Assembly (NCBI RefSeq): GCF_901709675.1
Contig: NC_051095.1
Span: forward strand, 15,267,456-15,331,455
DNA from: Syngnathus acus
Taxonomy: Eukaryota > Chordata > Actinopteri > Syngnathiformes > Syngnathidae
DNA length: 64,000 bases
Direction of reading: 5' to 3'
Of the stretch, positions 10,648-23,297 are shown piece by piece. A program made the position numbers and the translations under genes. Every line of letters begins with the position of its first letter. Positions within the stretch are counted from its first letter, which is position 1. The notes beneath the pieces are model-generated. The model was not told the DNA's origin. It saw only the letters and a list, made by a program, of their open reading frames with translations, and made no database searches.

Positions 10648-13600
10648 TGTGCGCGCATGTGTACACTCGTGTGTCTGCCTGTCCTGTATAAACCTGAAAC
10701 CAGCAAAGACAGCAGACACAACACTCTTTACAACTCCATCGCGCGGCAAGAGGGCTGGTAGTCAGGAGTCGAGACGGGAACTTTTCCCGTTGTCGTTCTG
10801 TGGTGCTCGGGGCCCCGTCGAGTGCTCCTGTGGTGCTGCACCTCCGACCCCCCCGCCCCGGCGCCCGACCGTGGTGCAATAGCTCCCGCACGCAATTCCG
10901 CACCCCACCCACTCTAATGGTGCTGCTTGACTTCACAGAGCCAGGAGGAACGCTTTGAGAAACAGCTACCAACCTAATCTCAGACTGTTTTGGGTGTTGT
11001 CGTCTTAATGCTATACGGCACTCTCAGCCCGCACTTAATTTTGGGTAGCGACCATTTGGGGATTGGGGTCTTGAGTTGCTTCTATTTTGCAAGCGAGACT
11101 GCCGGTCAAGGGGTGGTACGACCAGCATTCCTCTCACTGTCCAGCGCAACACACACGCACACACACATTTGTAGCACTGTCTCAATGGCCAGTAGTGTCG
11201 TTCCTGCGTCATTCAACCCAAACACACACACACACACTCACTATATAAGTGTTTTCAGTTCTTTAGTTGTTGTTTTTTTTCACAAGTTTGTACAGAATCA
11301 AAAGCATAGACTCGGTCTTTACATGATTGTATATGAATCACAGAAGACTTGTTTTCTGGCGTTCTTTTGTACCAAGAGTAAATTATAATCCCATTTGAGA
11401 AAAGATTGTATGTAAACTATGACTAAATTTTTATCCCGTTCATGTCGCGGTGAAACTGATGACCAGCTTGTACAAACAACATAAGCAGAAGAAGAAGAGG
11501 TTGTTCACGGCGCTTTGTCACAACTTTGCACTCCCTTTGAGATGAACCATTACGTAGCGGATCTGTTGTTGTTTTGAAGCCCCTGCCATTACTTCCAATG
11601 TTGATTTGGTTTGATTGTGGTGATTTGTGCCCAAGACATCTGCCATCGATCATCCCCAACAGCTCATTGACCTACACGCACACGTATATGCCGTGTGATT
11701 GACACCCGACAAATAACCCCCCCCCCCCCCCATGTTCAAGCAAACATCGTAGCAGTCGTTGTCTTGCACTACTAAACATTTGACAGACGCCTGAACAACC
11801 TTTTCTGCTTTTATTTTTAAATACTGTTGAGACATTTGTGAAGATTTTATGTCCTTTTGTGTTTTGTTAAAAGTTGGTTCTCCTTTTTTACGAGCCGTGA
11901 CAATGTTAAAGATGTTGTGTATTCCTTTTTGGTTTTTTGAACCCCCCCCCCCTCCCCTCAATAATCAGGTATGTGTGTAAACGCCCCACCTCTACTTTGT
12001 CCATAAGGATCAGATGTGACTTTGATGATTTATCATCATTGTACATTAGCACAGCTCTGCTACTTTGCTTTTGCAGCCAGATCACCTCCACATTTTATTT
12101 TATTTTCCACCCAGCCCTCCTGCCTCCCCCCAATCTTTAGTTAGTTCTGTCATTTTAAATCCCTCGAGAGCAACCACTTTACATCATTGTCACGTCCAGG
12201 TACACACGCACACACACACACACACACACATGTAGCTCAAGCTACTGTCCCATCCGTGGAACACCCCCACTTGGTCCACCTCGCCCCAAAGTTTCAGCGA
12301 CAGTATGGCTTTAGATGCCACAGGAAGACAAGCACTTATTAGACTCCGCCCCCTCCACTTTGCAGACATCTCATCACTTTGTTTTAAAGCGACGGAAGCA
12401 AATGGGAAGTATGAAGTTAGTCCCCAGAGGTCTTTCCTGTTCTGTTTGTTTGCCTCCAATCTGTTTTTAACTGAAAAAAACAACAGTGTCCACTTTTTTT
12501 CTTCCTTTTCCTGAATGGCATTAGTATTGTAGTAGATGAAAAAGCTAGCTTCTTTTTGTAAAGTGTGAATAAAAGATGTATCTCATGTTTCCTTTCTAAA
12601 ATGATACTGAATTGTGTTGATGTATAAATACTGAATTCTACAACGTATTGTTTGCGACGTTTTAGTACTTTCCCATTCTACACGCTTAACCTGCCACAAA
12701 CCAAATTCTCTGTCAATGATGTGTACAGGAGTTGAATGTTCGGAAATGAAGGATGGAGTGTTTTGGGCATCAGCAAAGGCGACATCTTTTGGTGTTATGA
12801 ACTCAACCCCCTCCTCATTTTTTTTTTGTGTGTGTGGTTTTGTTACTTTCAGCTTTATTACGCATATTTTGCCTGGCACTAGCTGGAGAGTGCTAGTGCC
12901 TGAAGGTGAGGGCAGCAGAGCTGACCTCTCCTAGTGGCTGCTGAGCTTATGATGTGCCGCTGGTCGCCAGACTGCTCTTGTGATCATTTCTCTCTCTCTT
13001 TCTCCCCCTGTCTCTCCTTTTCTCTCTTCTTTTGTGTGTAATGTGCTTGATTTCGCACGCTTCCCTCGTGAAGGCAGACCGCCGTCTCCGAGAGCCCAAT
13101 CGCAGAGCAAAACTCGTGTGATGGTGTTGTGATTTTGTTTGTGCTCCTTTAGGTGTAGAGTGATCTATTTTCCCTAAGCTGCATCTTTTTGTTGTTGCGT
13201 TGCACACCAAAGCTGCTCGTAGTAACAAATCATACCCCCCCCCCCACACCACCTCATCCAAGTCATGTGAATTGGAGAGCTGTAAGGAAACTTTTTCCTT
13301 GGACTGACTTCATTGCTTTTTTAAATTAATTGCATCTCCTTTCAGAAAAATGGCAATAATACTCAACATTCAGACGCGTTTTGTTTTAGACATTTTATGT
13401 GGAGACTAATGTAGCTTCTTTCACCCTTTAACACTGCGCCCACTGTTGTTAGCCGATGCATTGATTTCCCCTGTATATTTGCTCATCTCCTTTCCCCGCT
13501 GACTTCGTGCTAGTTGTTCAATGATCAGGATTGTCTATCTGTAGTCAGCTGAGTACATTTTATTGATCTGTCACTGTGTTTATGCACTGGACCAACTATT

Positions 13601-13650
13601 GTTTACCATTCATTAAATACCAGCAAAAAAAAAGAATAAATTAATAACTG
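10190..13650 (+). other. cnot6: cnot6 3' UTR and downstream flank
   Basis: The stretch after the stop codon is noncoding and is read as a long 3' UTR, as in other vertebrate CNOT6 genes. It contains a T run at 10422-10455, a GT microsatellite at 10612-10660, C runs at 11717-11731 and 11942-11951, and a CA microsatellite at 12201-12231. Possible poly(A) signals are AATAAA at 12568-12573, ATTAAA at 13612-13617 and AATAAA at 13635-13640. Which one is used cannot be told from sequence. Confidence 0.6.
12568..12573 (+). terminator. Candidate poly(A) signal AATAAA for cnot6
   Basis: A canonical AATAAA hexamer lies 2.4 kb after the stop codon and is followed within 50 nt by GT-rich sequence (TGTGTTGATGTA), the usual arrangement of a cleavage signal. 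Other candidates are at 13612, 13635, 13891 and 13954. Confidence 0.4.
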
Positions 13651-16600
13651 ATAACAAAACACTTGCACAATGTTGTAGAATGTCCATTAACCCAGACAAG
13701 AAATCAAGGCAGCTCTTTTCAAATCAACGCATATTGTTTGAAAAAGGAACTGAATGGTAAACAATGTTTCTGTTGTACACTTATCCGTCCTCTCAAATCT
13801 CTTTGGACTAGTTTTGTACTTTTTTTTTCATTGACGACAGGTTCTGCTTGTTTCCTTTTCACCTACCTATGTATTTTCCTACTTGTTCAAAATAAATTCT
13901 ATATTATCTGTTTCAAGCTGTGTCACCTTTTATTCTTTGCAATGAATATTGGAAATAAATTCTATAACTCTTTTCATCTAGCCTCATTTTCCTATTTCAT
14001 TCTTTGCCAAATATTCTTGCTGTGCTTTTTTAATGCTGAATACACCACCGAAGCTTATGTATTTATTCCAGTTTAAATTCAATACTTTTATAAATGTTCA
14101 CTCCATTCAAAGATAAAAACCCACCTGGGGCTTGTGTTAAACCAATGCTTCACTGAAAACATTGAATAATGTTAAAAATTCATTTAAACATAGATTTGAA
14201 AAATTTGATCTAACCCAAAGATGTTATAGCTTTTTTTTGCAATTATGTGCCAAAATACAAGGTTGACTTCAATATTACTGTAATTCCAAAATGGCAGCAC
14301 ATTAATTTTTACAAAGTTGGGTTGTTGTATATTCCCTCGTGATTCACCAAAGACAGGCTTCACTTAATTTTTTTTTGCTTTAAATTTGTGACTGAGAAAA
14401 AAATAAATAACATGATCATGCAAATATTTATTGTAATTATGACTATGACTCTTCAGTTTAGGTTAGCGCGTTTCGGCAACGCACTAATCGCCACCGCGCA
14501 ACACCGTCGTAAACCGAGGACCCTTTGTACGTCTCTGAAAAGACCCTGTAAATTCAGTTCCAGACACTAGGTGACGCCAAAGATTCACATGTCAGTTTCA
14601 TCCATGAAGATAAAAGATTCCAATGTTGGGGAGTTAACTCGAGTCTGTGAGCAAGAAGCTGTGTTGGAAAAGCAGCAGATGGAACTGCTCTTTAACACCA
14701 CATATTTAATGTATACATAGTTCGATCAAGGTGGTAGAGATAAAACAAATTTTGAATTTTCCCAACCACACGAGGAGAAAAAGAAGGCATGTTGACAGTG
14801 TACAAAGAGCTGTGTGTTTTGTTTTGTTGTCTTTGCTTTGATTCAACTTTGAATAATTTTTTTTAAAAGAGCTCAATCAAGCTTTAAGATCTCTGCCACG
14901 AGACTGAGAATTATATAGCACTCAATAGTGGAGATCTAGCATTAAACAGTTTTTCGTCATTTCAGTTTTCCAGGAAAAAATATCACAATGTAAGGAGAAG
15001 AAAAAAAAGCTCTGTATTAATCAATATCGGTTGATCTGAAATCAAATTCAAAATCAGAAAATATAACACGGATCAAAAATGGATGTGATAAAATACAAGC
15101 ATTCGTAATACAAAATACAAGCACATACAAATACAAAAAAGTAGGCAACATGTGAGTATAGCACTCTGTACAAAAGATACAAGTAAGTAAAACCACTATG
15201 TTGCCTTCACTGAATTCAATCGGGAAAAAGACCTTGTTAATACACTTAATAATAACATTCAGTTTTTTCTCAGTTTATGAAAGCTGATAATTGTCTCAAA
15301 TAAATTAATGCATGAAATACCGTAATAGCAAAGAAATGTATTGTTTTTGGGAGCAGCACACGAATAATGCACTCTAAGTATTCTAAACCTTACACATATA
15401 CAGTACTTGTAGAAATTGTATCTTATAGAGAGGGATTGATACTTTCAACCACTGGCTTTTAGTCCTTGAATAATCATGCAATCCCATCTTTTCGGTAGCT
15501 CTGTTGTCATCATGCTGTGATTGTGTTATCCCAAATACAAAAAACCTCTTTTGACCCCTAAATGAGATTTACGTAAGTTGCCTGAGGAAATGTTGTCCAA
15601 GTATCTGACTGGAAGAATAAAGTTGCATTTGTGTCTCACGTCACTTTTCCTTGCTTGGCCGGTGTTGCGTTCACTGTCATCTTTCATTTGTGTTGGCTGA
15701 ACTATCGAGTCCTACTTGCAGCCACAAAATGATGATCATCACAGTTTTTCAAGGATATATTTGAAATTGTGAGAACTATGATCACGTCCATCTTTGTGTG
15801 CGTGCATGCGTGGGAGCCTTCCAGAGGATTTGTTGTGAGACACTAGTAGTTTTTCCTCAACTCCTCAAAGTTGGCAGACGATGTCTGTTGTGTTGACGTG
15901 GCAGCACCATCGGAAGGCCTGTGAAGTCTTCTTGCACTCTTTCAATCTATCTTTGCTTGTTTTCATCCTCGTCAACTCCCCACTAAAGCATTTAAAAGAG
16001 AAAAAAAAAAAAGCCATCCCTCCAAAATTCCCACTTGTGTCTCTGTGCATGCATGGAGCCATTTGACTGAGTGATGTTCCGCCAACTCCCTCTAACACTC
16101 TTCTTGGGTTTTCTTGCTAGCAAATCCAAGTTATGAGGATCCAGACATTTGAAATCTAGCTCTGTGTGTGTGTGTGTGGCAGCCAGACTAGACATAAAGC
16201 CAGAACAGAAAGAGACCATGAAATGTTCCTGTTGATTCCTGTTGAGAGGAAGTCAACAAGTCAGAGTGTCACTAAACTGTGACAGACGAGAAACAAAACA
16301 CGCAAGTCTTGGCCATGTGGAGGAAAGGACACCTAAGAAGTACTGAGGGCTGTATAACAAAAGCTGGGCTGCACAATCCGACAATCAGGGCGAATTTGTG
16401 AATTTGTTCCATTTCATTGTTCTGTAGTGTCTGGTAACTATGTCGTGAGAGTTTCCCTTGAAAGTCAAACCTCTTGTCGCAAATCCTAGCGACCCTTGGT
16501 TCTCAGAGGTGACTGGGTGGAAGCAAAGGGTCGCCAGTGAGCTGCATTCTGAAATTTGTCTGGCTGTATGGTGCCTTCTTTGCAAAAAGCCAATGATTTA

Positions 16601-19600
16601 TGCACCAGAATGCATTATCTGAGCATTTTCCGTGATGTTAATTTCTGTCTATTGATCGGAGAGCCATTTGAAATCCAGCTGCGACTGCCACAATCAGAAT
16701 AAGAGCAGAGTTTAAAAGCCCACCACACATATTTTCTTTGTTATTGTGTTTCTTTGTCTTTGTCAAAAGAAAAATGTTCTCAACTCCCTCCTAATATGTT
16801 TCCTTTGGAATCATGACAGGGATCATGTTTGAAATAAAAATTTGTTTGAATTTTTTACATGAACTATACTTGAATTTGACAAACATGTATATAAAATTGA
16901 AATTTTATTTGAATTTGCATTCAGGTTGTTTTTTATGAAAAAAATGTAAAGCTTTGAATGTCGTACTTTTATCGCATGACCTGACCGACCTCAATAAATG
17001 CACTTTTGATGTAAAGAAAAATTGCTTTGCGGGCCTTTAAGATTTGTAAATGATATAATGAGATAGCCTTTCTTCCAAGTCATTCACCACAATAAAAAAT
17101 GTCGAGAAGCCTTTCAACTGCAATGTTACCGGAGAAGCTGCTGTGTTTCTTCTTCAAAATTTTCCAGCATTTTGGATACCTTGTGGCACCATACTGCCAC
17201 TCACAGAACCACCACAGTCATTTGTACCCCGCTTTAACACCGTGTTGTTTCTTACTACAACTGTGTTGATTTGGCCACTCATTCATAATGAAAACTCGAC
17301 AGAGCTCCAAGTTCAAGTTTAAAAATACAAGAAAACAATGTACCCCACATTTGAAATAGCCATCCGCTGTTTTGCTGCTTGATGTAATCAGGTATCTTTT
17401 GGACAACACTTTTTAAAGAGGTTTCACTCCGTGGTTGTGCTGTAAACAGCTGCTAGTCGGGCGGACATTTAAAGCTGACTAGAATCTGATATAAGCATGT
17501 GCGTGTTTTTTTTTGTTGTTGTTTGGATGTGAGAGCATGGTGGTCAGCTGTTATCATGGCCAGATGTCAAAAGTCACCTCATGTATGTCGGGATCCTGAG
17601 AGGTTAGACATGTGCACAGGGCCACTTGCAATGACAAGGCTGTATTTCATCCCTCCTCCAAAGTTCCTTCATCGTGAGCCATTCAAAGGCTGTTTCCTAT
17701 TACTCACTTTTATTGTGATGATTTGGGCCGAGTCAACTCAAACATATTTTTGGCTGCCACGTGCCGAAAAAGTTGAAAAACAACGAAAGGTCTCCAAATG
17801 GAAGACAGACTTTAAATGTAGGGATGTTTCCCGCTTTGATGTGCCCTATTTGTGCTGTGTATTGAACACACCATACGGCTACTGTATGCTGACAAACCAC
17901 AGAGGCAATGTGATCACAGCTATACAAGTTGCTAATGAGGAGTCATGCCTGAAGTCTTTCTGGTAAAAATAACGCGTGACAACGAGGAAAAACGACTTGC
18001 CGAACACAGTTTGGGAGATGCTGAATTTGACCATCTACCCTTTCAAGATTGACCAAAAATCACCCCGAACCCGAATCTTATTTGATTGTACATGTTTACT
18101 TTATGTTGTGGCCTGAACGTGTTTATTATGCACCAAGAGCCAGAAAGGAAGCAGGGCAACTTCTCTGTAAAGCCGAGCCAAGAATTTGCGGCACGTGTTT
18201 TGTGTAAAAAAAAAATCGTGTTTGCTGGTTTTTCTCAAAACAAAGCAATGTTCCGTGTTTCCTGCGTTTATTTAAAGTGTAGGTGTGAGTAGTCAGACTA
18301 ACTGGCCGACATGTTGTCTTGGACTGAGCTAAAGCTGCACTTAGTCATGGAAAATTGTTACATGCACTATTTGGGGAGCAGTTTTGTACATATACAACAT
18401 GGAGATCAAAGTTAGCATATAAAAACAAACTGATTTAGTTGAGCTTCAGTGGAACAAGATGACAGTTTGTTCATTGTGGCCCACAACCATTCCATGAAAT
18501 TCCAAGTAAGAAATGTGTCTCGGAGTCTCTTTTCCTCCCTGGCAGCATGTCTCCTTCCGTGGCCAATAAACGCATAGCGTGGGTCATCATCATGTACAAC
18601 CTCAGCAGGATCACAACCTGTCATCTCTTTGTGTGACAGCTTGTCTCTTTTGCTGTCTGCCTCCGTCTTGAGCTAGGCTAATTGTCCTTAGAGTGAAAGA
18701 GCATCCGGCTGTTTGACCCAAATATTCAGAAAAGATGTACGCAAAAAAAAAAAAGGCATTCACACATAAAAGTGCTTTGAAACACATATAAGCCTAAACT
18801 AAGTTGGCTGATGCTTTCCAGCTAATTTATCTGCCTTGTATGTGTACTTTAGTGCCCTCCATACAAATTGTGATCCGTTTTGATCTTCACCACTGGATTA
18901 AATGGCTGCCACCATTCTGAAGTGCTTGCTACTTTGCTTACGAAGGTTCACAGGTTGAATCCACCTTTCAGATTTAAAGCCTGTCACTATCTGCATTCCA
19001 TGTTGAGTTTTGTGGCCCCTGCTGGTCTACGCAGTCTCAAGAACAGCAGTGAAATTCCTAGAAAGGAAAATGAACGGGAGTGGCCAGGCATGCTCAAGAA
19101 TGAGTAGATAGCGTCAAGGTTGGGACAGGAAGAAATTGGAGAGTGGAAGACACAGGGGAGTTGGTGGAGTCACGCCTGAGCCAAAAGGTATTGGTGGGCA
19201 CACTGGCAACGAGCACAGCAGGTTTCCCCTACATTCAAGTAACCACAGTCAAAAAAAGCACAGTAATCAGAGAGACACCACTTTCTCGTATGATCTCCAC
19301 ATCTGGGAAAAGAATGAGACACCTTCCTCACTGCTCTGCTCTTGAAGAAGCTTATTAAAACATCTCCTCTACAACTATCCAAAATATCTGGCTGACGGCC
19401 GCCATTGCTGGCGACACGACTGAGGGCGGTTGCTGTGAGTCTTGCATCAGCCATCAACAACAGCACACGTCACCACTCCGCAAGAAAACAAGCACCTTCG
19501 CCAGCTGGAGATAAACACTCAAAATAATGCTGCTAGCTGACCGAATGCCGGCAGTCTGTAGTCATTTCTCTGGGGTTTGCAAATGTGAACTTGCTGTGGC

Positions 19601-19660
19601 ATTTTGGTACTGTCACTACTTACGACACATGCAGCACAAGCAACTGCTGCCTTGCTTGGG
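13651..19660. other. Intergenic, no gene seen
   Basis: This AT-rich interval shows no credible exon on either strand. Two further AATAAA hexamers at 13891 and 13954 sit in similar contexts (AATAAATTCTAT) and could serve late cnot6 termination. The longest open frame, 17499-17966, has no recognisable domain and low-complexity composition, and I do not call it. Short A runs occur near 16000 and 18740. Confidence 0.55.
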
Positions 19661-19667
19661 TGTAAAA

Positions 19668-19941
19668 GGTAAAGACCCAATGATTGTCACACACACATCT
19701 GGGTGTGGTGAAATTTGTCTCTGCATTTAACCCATCCCCGAAGGGAGCAGTGAGCAGCAGCGGAGCCACGCTCGGGAATCATTTGGTAATCTAACCCCCC
19801 AATTCCAACCCTTAATGCTGAATGCCAAGCAAGGAGGCAATGGGTTCCATTTTTATAGTCTTTGGTATGACCCGGCCAGGGTATGAACCCACAAACTTCC
19901 AGTCTCAGGGTAGACACTCTACCACTAGGCCACTGAGCTGG
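19668..19941 (-). mobile_element. tRNA-derived SINE, minus strand
   Basis: Read on the minus strand the element starts near 19941 with a tRNA-like head. An A-box-like TGGCCTAGTGG lies at 19922-19932 and a B-box-like GGTTCATACCC around 19879-19889. The body then contains GGGTTAAATGCAGAGACAA and the tail TGTGTGTGACAATCATTGGG. This order matches a widespread teleost tRNA-SINE family. Clear target duplications were not found. The promoter boxes differ slightly from consensus, so activity is unlikely. Confidence 0.7.
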
Positions 19942-20311
19942 TCATAGCAGTAAAGAAGAGAGCCGTCAAATTGGTCTGTCGGTGAGGCCGCCTCAGCGGG
20001 CTGCCATTTTGGTCAATAGCACCCTCTCCTGTTCAATGAAATTGACCTCAAACTGTCCTCCAATGGGATGCCAACTGCTAACTGTAAGAATTGCCGTTTC
20101 AATACTGTTGAAAGTGTATGCCCCTGAATAATTGGACAGAATTACATTTCCATTTTTGTTGTGGCTCTTTGTGTGTTTATATTTAAAAAGAAAATTGATT
20201 TTAACCCCTCCTGCTGTAGAATACAAAGGTTTTACACTCATGACAGAGGTCATGTTTTGGTCGAATCAACCATTTATTTCAATTCATGTCAAAATGTAAA
20301 TCTTAGTTAAG

Positions 20312-20428
20312 TCAAGTCAAGTCAAGTCAAGTCAAGTTTATTTGTATAGCCCTAAATCACAAGCAGTCTCAAAGGGCTTCACAGAGACAAAAAATTGACA
20401 ATTATTCTCAAAGCATCCCCTGATCTTA
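20312..20428 (-). mobile_element. LINE 3' tail with CTTGA repeats
   Basis: Five CAAGT units at 20312-20338 lead into TTTATTTGTATAGCCCTAAA and TCTCAAAGGGCTTCACAGAG. On the minus strand this is a LINE 3' UTR ending in a CTTGA-type tandem tail, a common fish repeat. It abuts the LTR remnant on its right. Confidence 0.5.
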
Positions 20429-20657
20429 AGCTCCCAATCACCCTCACCTGCCTCTCGTTAGCTGTCTTGTATTTAAGTCCTGTCTGCCCCTCACTCCCCT
20501 TTCGGAATGTTTGCATCTCATGTCTTCTTGTTTCTAGTCTCCAGTCTGTTTTGTTCTAGTCTTGTCCCTAGTCGAGCCTCTAGTCGGTCTTTTGAGTTCT
20601 TCAATAAACCCTGGTCCAAGCTGCATTTGGTCGCCCAGCTCCATTCACTTCATGACA
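20429..20657 (+). mobile_element. 5'-truncated solo LTR remnant
   Basis: The segment has the architecture of a fish LTR. A TATA-like GTATTTAAGTCC near 20469 is followed by C/T-rich sequence, AATAAA in TTCAATAAACCC near 20602, and a CA end in TTCATGACA near 20657. Ty3/gypsy LTRs of fish often look like this. No second LTR, primer binding site or coding region lies nearby, so it is read as a truncated solo LTR. The left edge is uncertain. Confidence 0.45.
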
Positions 20658-23071
20658 TTGGAGTTGATGGCTGTGCTGTCAGCTTGTGGGAAGGAGCAAA
20701 AAAATATATAAAAAATGAACGTGCGAGCCGGCCGGCTGGCTGGTTGTGGTTGTCTCTTCCTTAACTCTTGTTTAGTCTCTTGTATTTATAGGGTGGAGTG
20801 CTGCCTGGTTCGGCGAGACAACCTGTGGCCACCATCAGGATGATTGATGCAATCATTGGCTAGCTTTGACCTGCTTTCTTTGCCAGTCACTGTAGAATGT
20901 ACATATATTCTCAGTGCCTGCAAATATGCATGGATGCAATCTTCCCTTTGGGACATCGCCTCGTGGCATTTTTCATATTTCATTCACCGCCACTAAATAG
21001 TGCACCTGCTAAAGGCCGAGGTCTCCTCCGTAGCCTATTTAACATGCAGAGACAGACCTCAGGAATGTTCTTTAATCAAACTTAATTATAGTTTCCCTGG
21101 CGCGGTTGCTCGCAGGTCCTTGTTAATCCAGGCTTCTGGTTCAAAAGTTCATTGAGGTTTGTTCAGACAGTGCGGGTGGGGTGCGGGTTCTGGGGGGTGC
21201 AGACCTCCTGCACAATACTAACTAACCATTGGTGATGCAACATTCATTACGAGCTTCTTGTCTGCACTCCCACATGTCGATGTCCTGCCAGCAGGTTGTT
21301 TTTAATGCAGCAAAAATAGGGGAAGTAAAAAAAGCACAAATTCTTGCTTGGAGAGTAGATTGTTTACCGATGTGTACTTTACCCGAGTGTTGTAATTTTT
21401 ACTTTCACTCCCTGCTGATAAAACTTTGTTCTTACTTTGCCAAAGTTCGTTTGCTACTTATTTCAATCTTCACAGGTGGCGACATGGTGTGAAAAGACAA
21501 ATAGAGGTTAAGTCAATCACTGAAGAGAAACCAAGATATTCCCGATCTAGTTGGCTCAAAGGAATGATTGACTGCGGATACATTGTGTCTTGTGGCTGTC
21601 AAAAAAACAACAAGTTTGAACCTTTATTGTGCTAAGTATGTCCGTCGCAGTTTGCCCCCAAAATTCTTCACATTCTCTCATTTCTTCTTCTCTGTTTTGG
21701 GCTTGCAGCTGCAAGAGGAGAGTGAAAACTGACAGGTGTCTACGCTGAATTGACAGATTACCGAAAGAGACGGATGTCTTTGTTATGTTGTCCTGTAAAC
21801 AACAAAAATGTCTGGGGGTTGCTCCAACACAAAAAAATATGGAGAACTCATTGAGTTAAGCCTGAAAGGCCACATCAGGATAAACACATGTGGAGTGCGG
21901 ATGTGTGCATAGTTTGGAACGGCGCCTGACACGTTTTTGCGCACTGCCTGAAAGTGTGCTGGACGGGTCATTGGCGTTTGACGGGAGAAAAACAGTCTGT
22001 TGTCAGCTGTGCACAACTTAGCGTGTTTGACTCCCTCCATTCCAGGCCCCCGTGTTTATATACACATTTGGATATGGTGCAAAAATGGGAACTGAAGTGA
22101 GGTGCTGCAGAATATCTGGCAAATTTGAAATAATGAGGCAGCCGAGTAATTGTTCATTTCCACATTCTTCCTAAATAACGTAGACTTACTGACCCAGATT
22201 GTAGCAATAGTATTGCTATGTGAATGCAAATAGTTTGACAGTATGTGTTCACAATTTTAGAATTGCTCAATCCATGCATTTTATTTTTTGAACCACTTAG
22301 CCTGTTCAGGTTTGGGGGTGAGCCGGAACCAGGATATGTGTTTTTGGATGAAAAATGACATGTAAATGTGCAAAAATTGGTTTGACACTATTATATTTGA
22401 TTGCATCTTGGACAAATGTTTAAGTCACTCGTGCATGGTGTGATGGTTCATTGGCTTGACTTGAGCATGACTTCAATTTCCACTTAATGGTGCTGTGAAT
22501 GTGAGCCCGAAAGGTTGTCTGTCTCCATACGTATCCTGTGATTGACTGGTATGCAATCTGCCTTAAGTGATCTGGGATCGGCTCCAGCTTTCTTTGACCC
22601 TGATTAGCGCTACGGAGACAGCCCTTGTTGATAGTGGAGCATTTGCAAGAATATACATAAACATTCTTATCTTGTATGTTTGCATCCAGAGCAGGCTAAT
22701 GAGAGCTGATTAGCGGTCAGAGGCCGAGATTCATTCTCATGCCAGATGTGAAGCCGTGTGCCCTCGGATCACCCGGGAAGAATTTTAAAACCAGGTCCGA
22801 ACAGGGCCACAGAGAGCTGAGAGGTGTTTTGAAATATCCATCTCGATTGAGCACAACTATCTGAGAGTCGCGCAAATGACAGCTGCTGGTCGCCGCTTAT
22901 ATTTCTTCCATTTCATTATGCAGTCTGTGGCGCTTTATTTCGCATCCCACTCGCCTCGTAATGTCCTGCAGCAGTCCTCAAGTCAACTAAGCGGGTGCGT
23001 GCCTACCTCACCTCTGTGCAGCCGAGACTACTCGGACCCTGCAAAATCCAGTAGATGGCGCTCTGAAGAGC
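20658..23071. other. Intergenic, no gene; old SINE piece near 22490-22620
   Basis: No coding exon is seen. Around 22490-22620 a diverged sequence (GTGAATGTGAG, then CCTGTGATTGACTGG, then GGGATCGGCTCCAGC) matches the 3' half of the SINE found intact at 25902, so it is an old copy of the same family. Confidence 0.45.
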
Positions 23072-23167
23072 CCATCCATCCATCCATCCATCCATCCATC
23101 CATCCATCCATCCATCCATCCATCCATCCATCCATCCATCCATCCATCCATCCATCCATCCATCCAT
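23072..23167. repeat. CATC microsatellite (24 units)
   Basis: Twenty-four near-perfect CATC units. The array is directly joined to the 3' end of the minus-strand LINE at 23168, so on that strand it is the expanded GATG tail of the element. Confidence 0.9.
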
Positions 23168-23297
23168 TTTCTTCCGCTTATCCAGGGTCGGGTTGCGGGG
23201 GCAGCAGCTTTAGGAGGGACTCCCAGGCTTCCCTCTCCCCAGCCACTTCATCCAGCTCATCCCGGGGCATCTCAAGGCGTTCCCAGGCGCTCGTCGC
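23168..23297 (-). mobile_element. 5'-truncated LINE 3' end (C-terminal ORF plus GATG tail)
   Basis: On the minus strand this segment encodes the end of a reading frame, including [20 protein letters not shown] and LLPPQPDPG followed by a TAA stop. After the stop comes GCGGAAGAAAATGGATGG and the GATG array. This matches the C terminus and very short 3' UTR of a fish non-LTR retrotransposon with a GGATGGATGG tail, probably L2/CR1-like or Rex-like. Almost all of the element is missing through 5' truncation. Confidence 0.6.

Noticed and set aside
10250-10882. 210-codon open frame after the cnot6 stop
   Set aside because: It reads through homopolymer T and GT repeats in the 3' UTR; low-complexity artefact.
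17499-17966. 155-codon open frame on + strand
   Set aside because: No domain, no splice context and an ordinary composition for chance ORFs in AT-rich DNA.
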